Source: Hyphomicrobiales bacterium
Lineage (GTDB): Bacteria > Pseudomonadota > Alphaproteobacteria > Parvibaculales > Parvibaculaceae
NCBI GenBank assembly: GCA_015655095.1
Contig: JAATFR010000367.1
Coordinates: 1-5,023 of the forward strand
DNA length: 5,023 nucleotides
Direction of reading: 5' to 3'
A program made the position numbers and the translations under genes. Below are positions 1 to 5,023 of the stretch, in pieces; the first letter of the stretch is position 1, and every line of letters begins with the position of its first letter. The notes under the pieces are model-generated. The model saw only the letters and a list, made by a program, of their open reading frames with translations. It was not told the origin of the DNA and did no database searches.

Positions 1-743
1 GCGACTGCGAAAAGCGTCAGGCCAGAATAACTCCCGCCCTGATCGTTAAAGTGGCCAATGAGGACTATGCACAGTCCGCCCATCAGCAGCGCAGTCCAAG
101 GCGCTGCTGATCTGGAGTACAAAAATCCGGAGAGCCATGCCCACAAAAGGAGACCCGCCGCTATTCCATATCGTGCGGCTGGCAACGTGGGCGCGCCCAT
201 GTCTGCCTGTAGCCAATAAAAGATTGCGGAGATCCCAATCAATGCCACGAGAACCGAAGTCCCCATGCGGTGGAATAGCGGAGTTAGCCAATAAAACAGA
301 AGCTCCACAGACAGAGACCACGTCGGCCCCAGAAATGAGCCCACAAAAAACCCGTTCAATCCAAGCAAAGTACATACCACTGCAAGCGCAGTCGGTTTAT
401 TTGCCACACTACCATATGGAAGCGTAATCGGGCCCCACGCCATCAGGATGGCCGCAAATAACGCAACAGCCACAAAAAGCGTGGGCCATACGCGCCCTGC
501 TCGCCGTCGATAAAAACCCTCTGGCCGCTTGAAGCTCTCACCTATGCTAAAGCCGGAAATAATGAGAAATCCAATCACGGCGGCCAAGGGGCCGAACTGG
601 CGGCCGAACATGTAGGCGGGCGGAGCCTGATCGGCCGGAAACGCCATTCCGACATGTGCGTTCACGACAATGAAGGCCAAGAGAAAGCGAGAGCCAGCGA
701 GCAATGCCCAATGGCTCTCGGATACTTTTTCATCTTTTTCCAA
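1..743 (-). CDS. Acyltransferase-3 family membrane O-acyltransferase, C-terminus beyond window
   Basis: This is a polytopic inner-membrane protein of the acyltransferase-3 (OafA/NodX-like) family, which transfers acyl groups, usually acetyl, to sugars of surface glycans. About 247 codons are visible; family members usually have 350-400, so the C-terminal third lies off the window. Numbering from TTG at 743-741, I see the N-terminal helix with the conserved His (SRFLLAFIVVNAH, H30), a second helix with IISGFSIGESF (61-71), the RRRAGRVWP stretch (79-87) typical of the family's R-x-x-R-x-x-P motif, and GPTWSLSVELLFYWLTP (139-155), the W-S-L-x-x-E-x-x-F-Y signature. Further hydrophobic segments follow. 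No ATG lies upstream of the first helix in this frame without an intervening stop. I chose TTG at 743 because it gives a normal short N-terminus and has GGGG six bases upstream; TTG at 761 is the alternative. The gene lies 60 bases after the SGNH-like gene and is less GC-rich than it. The family call is firm, the start is not, and the substrate is unknown. Confidence 0.85.
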   Translation of the reverse strand, partial: MEKDEKVSESHWALLAGSRFLLAFIVVNAHVGMAFPADQAPPAYMFGRQFGPLAAVIGFLIISGFSIGESFKRPEGFYRRRAGRVWPTLFVAVALFAAILMAWGPITLPYGSVANKPTALAVVCTLLGLNGFFVGSFLGPTWSLSVELLFYWLTPLFHRMGTSVLVALIGISAIFYWLQADMGAPTLPAARYGIAAGLLLWAWLSGFLYSRSAAPWTALLMGGLCIVLIGHFNDQGGSYSGLTLFAV

Positions 744-787
744 GAAAAGCCCCGCCCACAAATTTTATGCAGCAAACATTTCATATT

Positions 788-792
788 TTCCT
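788..792 (-). promoter_or_regulatory. Shine-Dalgarno AGGAA upstream of two ATG codons before the acyltransferase-3 gene
   Basis: AGGAA sits just after the stop of the SGNH-like gene and ahead of ATG codons at 784-782 and 779-777. The second ATG is in the acyltransferase frame but meets TAA (767-765) after four codons. The first opens a 40-codon ORF in another frame, ending at TGA 664-662. The site therefore looks functional but does not lead directly into the acyltransferase reading frame. Confidence 0.4.
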
Positions 793-803
793 GAAAAAAC
801 CTA

Positions 804-1814
804 TCATCTAGTCCGTTGATTCATCCCATCCTGATATTTTTCCAGGGCAGCGAGATAGGACGCCTCCACCTCCTCCCGCGACAGGTGCTTGAGATCAAGC
901 GCAGGCGAAGCGTCACCCTCTATCAGAACAGCGGCGATGGCGTGGTTGATGGCGGGGGAATAATGCGAGCCGTCATAGCTGTTGGCGGGGTCCGCCGTTA
1001 TTTCCGAGGGCACGCCAAAATCGTTGAACCGGTCGAAATGCTGCGCAGCCTGCCTGATGATATCGAGATAGGCGTCGAGCGCACCCGCCTTGCGCATGTT
1101 GGCGATGCGCCATGCCGAGAGCGGCGGCACATAGCCGACCATTTGCGCCGTCGGAAAAAGAGCCCGGATTTTGGCATAATCCGCGCTGCGTCCGACATTA
1201 TAAGATTGGGCGGGAATAAGGCCTGATTTATCTGTCTGAGGATCATATTTATTGAGCTGAAGCCGCGAGACTTCCAGATTCCGCCCGATCATCCATTCAT
1301 CGCCCGAAGCGCCCATGAGCGCATGAAGCGACATGCCGAACGCATCCAGCGTGAGATAGCTCAGCCAGACCGAACGGGGCGGCTTCTTCTGTGTGATGAA
1401 AGAGGGAACGGTCATTTCCGCATCCCCCTTGTAGAACTGGAAATCATCAACTCCGATGATGATGATTTTCGGGTCCATGCCGATAGACTTCAGATAGGCC
1501 GCATAGGGCACGAACTCCTCCATAGTGCCGGCGGAAAAGGCCAGATTGAAGCAGCGGTGTCCTGGAATGGCGCTCGCGGGCAGAACCACCGTGCGCGAGC
1601 TGCCAAAAATGATGCAGTCATAGGCACCCTTCTCCGGCAACAGGGCGTTGATCTTCTGCGCGCGCTCATCGAAGCGGAAATTCTCGCCGGTAAGGCGGTT
1701 GCCACCATGATACCAGAGCGGGTCCACCAGCCAGTTGACGCCAAAGACAAAGGCGCAGACCAGCATGATGGTCGCGACCATGATCGTCAGATATGCGGCA
1801 AACGAACGATTCAT
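804..1814 (-). CDS. Membrane-anchored SGNH-hydrolase-like protein, probable O-acylation partner of the MBOAT
   Basis: This 336-residue protein begins with one hydrophobic segment (about residues 8-29), suggesting an inner-membrane anchor with the bulk in the periplasm. The SGNH-type marks visible are GSSR (71-74), with a Ser as the likely nucleophile; NLAFSAGT (90-97) at the position of the second block; IIIIGVDDF (117-125); and YDGSHYS (280-286), whose D281-x-x-H284 fits the C-terminal catalytic Asp/His. Such proteins work beside MBOAT transporters (AlgJ/AlgX, DltD, PatB types), moving an acyl group onto, or removing it from, an extracytoplasmic polymer. The gene starts seven bases after the MBOAT stop with only a weak SD (GAG in the stop context), so translational coupling is likely. 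The C-terminus (300-336) is charged and probably helical. I infer acyl transfer from context. A free esterase or a catalytically altered scaffold cannot be excluded, and the overall sequence is too divergent for me to name a subfamily. Confidence 0.75.
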   Translation of the reverse strand: MNRSFAAYLTIMVATIMLVCAFVFGVNWLVDPLWYHGGNRLTGENFRFDERAQKINALLPEKGAYDCIIFGSSRTVVLPASAIPGHRCFNLAFSAGTMEEFVPYAAYLKSIGMDPKIIIIGVDDFQFYKGDAEMTVPSFITQKKPPRSVWLSYLTLDAFGMSLHALMGASGDEWMIGRNLEVSRLQLNKYDPQTDKSGLIPAQSYNVGRSADYAKIRALFPTAQMVGYVPPLSAWRIANMRKAGALDAYLDIIRQAAQHFDRFNDFGVPSEITADPANSYDGSHYSPAINHAIAAVLIEGDASPALDLKHLSREEVEASYLAALEKYQDGMNQRTR

Positions 1815-1821
1815 GGATCAC

Positions 1822-3306
1822 TCAAAACTGGAAATAGAGGAACTCGCTGACCCGTTGCAGGCTGAGGAAGCTCAGCGCAGCGAACAGGCCAACCAGCACG
1901 GCCTGCCGGGTTCCCGGCGACCAGAGGGTCTTTATCAGCAGAGGCTTATCCTGCTCATGTTCTTTCAGCCCGTAATTATAGGCAGGCCGATAGTTCGCCA
2001 GCCATTGCTGCGTGTTTGGCACCAGCCAGAGCCCGGCGACAGCGACAATGAGCGCCAGCAGCGCAAAGGGCATCTGTCTCCATTCCCCGGCATCCGGCAG
2101 GGTGACGAGCCCTTTCAGCAAATGTCCCGCCGCCTCAAGGCTTGGCGCGCGGAACGGCACCCAAGCCAAGGCAACGAACAGCAGCGTCGCCAGCCTTGCG
2201 ATTGCTAGCGACCACCATGCGCCGATGCGCCGGGGAAAAACCGCCCGCCAGGCGTGATTGACGATCAATGCCAGCCCGTGGAGAAAACCCCAGATCACGA
2301 ATGTCCAGGCCGCGCCATGCCACAGGCCACCGAGCGTCATGGTCGCCATCAGGTTGAAGTAGCGCCGGACGCGGCCATGCCGGTTGCCGCCGAGACCGAT
2401 ATAGAGATAGTCGCGCAGAAACCGCGAGAGCGTCATATGCCAGCGCCGCCAGAACTCGATGATGCTGGCCGACTGGTAAGGTGAATCAAAGTTAAGCGGC
2501 AGCCGGATGCCGAACATGCGCGATGCGCCGATGGCCATGTCCGAATAGCCGGAAAAATCGAAATAAAGCTGAAGCGTATAGGCGGCCATGCCCTGCCAGG
2601 CGAGAAGAAAGCCCATCGGCTCAGGCCCGGCGGCGGCCCCGAAAGCATGGCTCACCAGCGGCGCAAGATTGTCCGCGATCACGACCTTCTTGAAGAGGCC
2701 GATCAGAAATATCGTCAGGCCGACGCTGATGTTGGAAAGATCGAACCGGAAGGCGTTCTTCTCATGCGTCTGGCTGAAGATTTCCTTGTGGTGGACGATC
2801 GGCCCCGCGATCAGTTGCGGGAAAAACATCACGAAGAAGCAATATTCGAGAAAGCTGTGCGGCTCCACCTCGCCGCGGCGCGCGTCAACCAGATAGGCGA
2901 TCTTCTGGAAGGTGAAAAAGGAAATGCCGAGCGGCAGCACGATATGCAGCAAGGTCCATGAGGTGCCGATGGCGACATTCATTGTGCCGATGAAGAAGTC
3001 GGTATATTTGAACCAGGCGAGCGCCCCCAGATCGACCGTCACCCCGAATATGGTAAGCGCCGTCGCCAGCCCCTCGGCCGCCTTGCTCCGCTCCTTCACA
3101 ATGAAGCGCGCCAGCACGAAGTTGAATACGGCGAGCCCGCCAAGCAAAGGCAGATAGACCGGATTCCACCAGCCATAAAAGATGATCGAGGCCAGCACCA
3201 GCGTGGCAAGCGCCCCTGCCCGTCCGAACAGCGCGCGCGCGGCATAGGACGCGATCAGCGCAATCGGCAGGAAAGCGAATAAAAAGACGGGATCATTGAA
3301 AAGCAT
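1822..3306 (-). CDS. AlgI-like MBOAT-family membrane O-acyltransferase
   Basis: This 494-residue polytopic inner-membrane protein belongs to the membrane-bound O-acyltransferase family, closest in pattern to alginate O-acetyltransferase AlgI. These enzymes take acyl groups from a cytoplasmic donor and make them available at the periplasmic face. The N-terminus MLFNDPVFLFAFLPIAL is typical of the AlgI group. FFPQLIAGPIV (161-171), LYFDFSGYSDMAIG (247-260), FWRRWHMTLSRFLRDYLY (285-302), the GGN at 307-309, GGLWHGAAWTFVIWG (326-340) and PNTQQW (430-435) are all recognisable. H330 is the expected catalytic His, and H290 in RRWH is the other conserved one. Length fits the family (about 460-520). 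The start at 3306 is well fixed because an in-frame TGA lies four codons upstream, though no strong SD is present. No alginate genes are visible, so the substrate is open; another exopolysaccharide, cell-wall glycan or lipid-linked sugar is possible. It forms a tight pair with the SGNH-like gene downstream. Confidence 0.95.
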   Translation of the reverse strand: MLFNDPVFLFAFLPIALIASYAARALFGRAGALATLVLASIIFYGWWNPVYLPLLGGLAVFNFVLARFIVKERSKAAEGLATALTIFGVTVDLGALAWFKYTDFFIGTMNVAIGTSWTLLHIVLPLGISFFTFQKIAYLVDARRGEVEPHSFLEYCFFVMFFPQLIAGPIVHHKEIFSQTHEKNAFRFDLSNISVGLTIFLIGLFKKVVIADNLAPLVSHAFGAAAGPEPMGFLLAWQGMAAYTLQLYFDFSGYSDMAIGASRMFGIRLPLNFDSPYQSASIIEFWRRWHMTLSRFLRDYLYIGLGGNRHGRVRRYFNLMATMTLGGLWHGAAWTFVIWGFLHGLALIVNHAWRAVFPRRIGAWWSLAIARLATLLFVALAWVPFRAPSLEAAGHLLKGLVTLPDAGEWRQMPFALLALIVAVAGLWLVPNTQQWLANYRPAYNYGLKEHEQDKPLLIKTLWSPGTRQAVLVGLFAALSFLSLQRVSEFLYFQF

Positions 3307-3340
3307 GAAGAGCCATCATCAGGATACGGGCGGCGATCAT
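3293..3340 (-). CDS. Possible 15-codon leader ORF overlapping the MBOAT start
   Basis: A small ORF, MIAARILMMALHAFQ, starts with ATG inside the loop of the hairpin at 3328-3349. AAGGG lies six bases upstream as a plausible SD. The ORF ends at TGA 3295-3293, just past the MBOAT start codon and in a different frame. Because the MBOAT gene has no obvious SD of its own, coupling through this leader is conceivable. Its ATG also overlaps the -10-like TATGAT, and both cannot be used as drawn. Chance is a serious alternative at this length. Confidence 0.2.
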   Translation of the reverse strand: MIAARILMMALHAFQ

Positions 3341-3349
3341 AGGCCGCCC
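3328..3349 (-). other. GC-rich hairpin in the MBOAT leader
   Basis: GGGCGGC (3328-3334) and GCCGCCC (3343-3349) form a perfect seven-pair stem around an eight-base loop. It lies 21 bases upstream of the MBOAT start codon and is not followed by a T run on the minus strand, so it does not look like a terminator. If transcribed, it would enclose the start codon of the possible leader ORF in its loop and sequester part of that ORF's SD region. Confidence 0.45.
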
Positions 3350-3364
3350 TTGCCAAATGATGAA
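3336..3364 (-). promoter_or_regulatory. Weak promoter candidate for the MBOAT gene
   Basis: On the minus strand, TTCATC (3364-3359, three matches to TTGACA) and TATGAT (3341-3336, five matches to TATAAT) are separated by 17 bases. The pair sits directly behind the terminator-like hairpin, which is where a promoter for the MBOAT-SGNH unit would be expected. The -35 match is poor, and the match to a general bacterial consensus is only suggestive in a GC-rich alphaproteobacterium. Confidence 0.25.
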
Positions 3365-3386
3365 GGGCCGGGATTTCACCCGGCCC
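3365..3386 (-). terminator. Hairpin terminator after the thiolase gene
   Basis: GGGCCGGG (3365-3372) and CCCGGCCC (3379-3386) pair perfectly over eight bases with a six-base loop. The hairpin begins 35 bases past the thiolase stop codon. On the minus strand it is followed by TTCATCATTT, which is only moderately T-rich, so intrinsic termination may be partial. Position and stem strength support separating the thiolase unit from the MBOAT unit. Confidence 0.55.
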
Positions 3387-3390
3387 CTTA

Positions 3391-3417
3391 AATCATTCAG
3401 GCTTGAATCATTCAGGC
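3391..3417. repeat. Two-copy 12-base direct repeat behind the thiolase stop
   Basis: AATCATTCAGGC occurs at 3391-3402 and again at 3406-3417, separated by TTG. On the minus strand each copy begins with GCCTGA, the same six bases that form the final Ala codon and stop of the thiolase gene (3422-3427). GCCTGA is therefore present three times in 37 bases. It looks like a small local duplication rather than a protein-binding array. Confidence 0.6.
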
Positions 3418-3421
3418 CCAC

Positions 3422-4624
3422 TCAGGCGTCATGCGCGCCGATGATGGTGACCGAGCACACGTTCTGTGAGGGCGCGCCGCCCAGATTGTGCGTCAGCCCG
3501 ATCTTGGGATTGCCAAGCTGGCGCTCCCCGGCCCGACCCTGAAGCTGGAGATACATTTCATAGGCCATGCGCAGCCCGCTCGCGCCGATGGGGTGGCCAA
3601 AGCATTTTAGGCCTCCATCGATCTGGCACGGCACCTTGCCGTCCGCATCGTAGAAGCCATCCATCACATCCTTCACGGCCGTGCCTTCCGCCGAGATGAA
3701 CAGGTCTTCCATGGTCACGAGTTCGGTGATGGAGAAGCAGTCATGCACCTCCATCATGCTGACCTCGTTGCGGGGATTGGCAATGCCGGCCTCGGCATAG
3801 GCCTTGCGCGCCGCGATGCGAGCCGTGTGGAAGTAGCTGCCATCCCAGGAATTATGCTGGCTTTCCAGCCCATTCGAGACGGCAAGCTGCATCGCCTTCA
3901 CGGTCACAATGTCCTTCTTGCCGAGCGAGCGGGCGATTTCCGGCGTAGTCACAATGGCGCAAGCCGCACCATCCGAAACGCCGCAGCAATCGAACAGGCC
4001 CAGCGGCTCGGCGATCATCGGCGCATTCATCACCTGCTCTTCGGTGACGACGTTGCGCAGGTGCGCCTTGGGGTTCTTCGCGCCGTTGGCGTGGCTTTTC
4101 ACCGACACATGAGCGATGGCGCGCTTGAGGTCCTCGCGCGACACGCCATGCTTGGCGCGATAGGCCGACGCCAGTTGCGCGAAATTGCCGGGCGCGGAAC
4201 CGGAAGGCGCCCATTGCGGGATGAGCGTGCCTGCGTTGCCAACCGGAAGGCCGCCATAGCCCGTGTCTTTCAGCTTTTCGACGCCGAGCGCGATGGCGAT
4301 GTCGGCAGCGCCCGACGCCACCGCATAGACCGCGCCACGCAGCGCTTCCGAGCCGCCCGCACAGAAATTCTCCACCCGCGTCACCGCGATGTTGGGCAGG
4401 CGCAACGCCAGCGACATGGGCGTGCCACCCTTGCCCGTGCCCGTTTCATCTATATGGGTGGAAAACCATGCCGCATCGATCTGCGTCGGCTCAATGCCTG
4501 CGTCCTGCATTGCCTCCAGATAGGCCTCAACCATCAATGTCTCAGGATCGGCATCCCAGCGCTCTCCGAATTTCGAACAGCCCATGCCGAGAATTGCAAC
4601 CTTGTCCTTGATACCAGCAGCCAT
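3422..4624 (-). CDS. SCP-x/SCP2-type thiolase (acetyl-CoA acetyltransferase-like)
   Basis: This 400-residue cytoplasmic protein is a complete thiolase of the sterol-carrier-protein-x/SCP2-type branch. It would cleave 3-oxoacyl-CoA with CoA or run the reverse Claisen condensation. Visible catalytic marks are the nucleophile in ENFCAGGSEAL (C88), VHDCFSITE (H294, C296), GHPIGASG (H344) and the C-terminal HNLGGAPSQNVCS. The HDCF motif replaces the NEAF of classical thiolases, and its Cys is known in this branch to supply the second active-site thiol that classical thiolases take from a C-terminal CxG. The start at 4624 is supported by AGGGAG eight bases upstream and the normal N-terminus (KVAILGMGCSKFGERW). 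It lies 29 bases after the OB-fold gene and is very likely cotranscribed. The intact C88 argues for a true thiolase rather than an Ltp2-like aldolase. Substrate chain length cannot be told from sequence. Confidence 0.93.
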   Translation of the reverse strand: MAAGIKDKVAILGMGCSKFGERWDADPETLMVEAYLEAMQDAGIEPTQIDAAWFSTHIDETGTGKGGTPMSLALRLPNIAVTRVENFCAGGSEALRGAVYAVASGAADIAIALGVEKLKDTGYGGLPVGNAGTLIPQWAPSGSAPGNFAQLASAYRAKHGVSREDLKRAIAHVSVKSHANGAKNPKAHLRNVVTEEQVMNAPMIAEPLGLFDCCGVSDGAACAIVTTPEIARSLGKKDIVTVKAMQLAVSNGLESQHNSWDGSYFHTARIAARKAYAEAGIANPRNEVSMMEVHDCFSITELVTMEDLFISAEGTAVKDVMDGFYDADGKVPCQIDGGLKCFGHPIGASGLRMAYEMYLQLQGRAGERQLGNPKIGLTHNLGGAPSQNVCSVTIIGAHDA

Positions 4625-4632
4625 TTCAGTGT

Positions 4633-4638
4633 CTCCCT
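4633..4638 (-). promoter_or_regulatory. Shine-Dalgarno AGGGAG of the thiolase gene
   Basis: AGGGAG lies eight bases ahead of the ATG at 4624-4622, inside the 29-base gap after the OB-fold gene stop. It is the clearest ribosome binding site in the window and fixes the thiolase start. Confidence 0.7.
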
Positions 4639-4653
4639 GATGTCATGATCCGC

Positions 4654-5023
4654 TTATTCCGCGGCTTGTGCCTTTGCCTGCGCGGTTGCAACCGGCACGG
4701 CCTTCCAGAAATAGCGGCGGAAGCCGCGCTTCTCGTCGAATTCCTTGATGCGGAAAACGAGCTTCACCTCCATGCCGCTCTCGACTTCGCCCAGATTGAG
4801 ATCGGTGAAATCCATCATGATGCGTCCGCCCTCCTCGAACACCACCATGCCGTAATGGTTGGGCGGGTTCATGGAGAAGGACAGATAGTCGGCCGACCAG
4901 GACAGGATCTTCGCCTTGCGCTCGGCGAACTTGTAAGGCTCCTGGGTATCGACCGTATGGTTGTTGGGGTTGACGGAAATGCGCGAACGCGGAAACTGGA
5001 TCACGCCGGTTTCCGTGCAGCGC
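4654..5023 (-). CDS. DUF35-type OB-fold acyl-CoA-associated protein, N-terminus beyond window
   Basis: The last 122 residues are visible and the frame stays open to the window edge. GTG at 5004 is probably internal because the residues before it (RCTETG) already belong to the domain. The layout is that of DUF35: a short zinc-ribbon-like hairpin (first ~20 visible residues), then an OB-fold with YLSFSMNPPNHYGMVVFE, GGRIMMDFTDL and VKLVFRIKEFDEKRGFRRYFW, and an Ala/Gln-rich tail. DUF35 proteins bind CoA and assist thiolases, HMG-CoA synthases or lipid-transfer aldolases, and the thiolase next door fits. The ribbon looks degenerate: one Cys is visible, while the expected second Cys is Thr and the Cys pair after the Pro-Arg is absent. 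From memory of the family, this form often lies at the C-terminus of a larger HMG-CoA-synthase-like protein. That would have to be confirmed upstream of 5023; a stand-alone protein of about 135-150 residues is the alternative. Confidence 0.82.
   Translation of the reverse strand, partial: RCTETGVIQFPRSRISVNPNNHTVDTQEPYKFAERKAKILSWSADYLSFSMNPPNHYGMVVFEEGGRIMMDFTDLNLGEVESGMEVKLVFRIKEFDEKRGFRRYFWKAVPVATAQAKAQAAE

Noticed and set aside
46..375. 109-codon minus-strand open frame inside the acyltransferase-3 gene
   Set aside because: It is out of frame with the acyltransferase, whose reading carries the family motifs across the same bases.
137..427. 96-codon plus-strand open frame
   Set aside because: It is antisense to the acyltransferase-3 coding frame, with a Pro/Thr/Gln-rich translation and no supporting start signal.
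788..810. T6 run after the stop of the SGNH-like gene as an intrinsic terminator
   Set aside because: No GC-rich inverted repeat precedes the run, so it lacks the hairpin needed for intrinsic termination.
1323..1850. 175-codon plus-strand open frame opposite the SGNH-like gene
   Set aside because: It covers the antisense of the conserved GSSR region, has low-complexity charged composition, and shows no domain.
1735..2208. 157-codon plus-strand open frame opposite the MBOAT C-terminus
   Set aside because: Its Gln/Arg-rich translation without motifs lies wholly antisense to the MBOAT and SGNH-like genes.
3743..4648. 301-codon plus-strand open frame opposite the thiolase gene
   Set aside because: It is antisense to a clearly conserved thiolase. 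Its translation is rich in Arg and His with no recognisable motif, as expected from a GC-rich shadow frame.
1..5023. CRISPR arrays, tRNA or rRNA genes, insertion sequences or attachment sites
   Set aside because: I found no regularly spaced repeats, tRNA-like folds, transposase motifs or terminal inverted repeats, and the window is almost fully accounted for by protein genes.

Overview
The window looks like chromosomal DNA from a GC-rich Gram-negative bacterium. The thiolase wording and codon use suggest an alphaproteobacterium, possibly a sphingomonad, but no marker gene settles this. Every supported gene reads on the minus strand, so transcription order runs from high to low coordinates. 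Open frames on the plus strand look like GC-driven antisense shadows.

Region 1 (5023 down to 3422) is acyl-CoA metabolism. It holds the C-terminal end of a DUF35-type OB-fold protein, cut by the window edge and possibly the tail of a larger HMG-CoA-synthase-like fusion. An intact SCP-x/SCP2-type thiolase follows 29 bases later with a good Shine-Dalgarno. The pairing resembles known thiolase-DUF35 enzyme complexes. A strong hairpin behind the thiolase probably ends this unit.

Region 2 (3421 to 3307) is a compact intergenic stretch. It contains a short direct repeat that copies the thiolase stop context, the terminator-like hairpin, a weak promoter candidate, a second hairpin, and a possible 15-codon leader ORF that overlaps the start of the next gene.

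Region 3 (3306 to 804) is a two-gene O-acylation cassette: an AlgI-like MBOAT membrane acyltransferase, then a membrane-anchored SGNH-like protein 7 bases downstream. By analogy with AlgI/AlgJ and DltB/DltD systems, the MBOAT would pass an acyl group across the inner membrane and the SGNH protein would act on a periplasmic glycan or other envelope substrate. The substrate cannot be read from this window.

Region 4 (about 800 to 1) holds a second, unrelated O-acyltransferase of the acyltransferase-3 family, truncated by the window edge. Its base composition is visibly lower in GC, and its start is puzzling: a well-placed SD and ATG lead into a stop after four codons in the acyltransferase frame. 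A TTG start, a frameshift or a damaged 5' end are all possible. Two structurally unrelated acyltransferase systems side by side suggest a surface-polysaccharide modification locus continuing beyond position 1. I do not see a clearly novel system; the most unusual parts are the acyltransferase-3 start and the MBOAT leader region.
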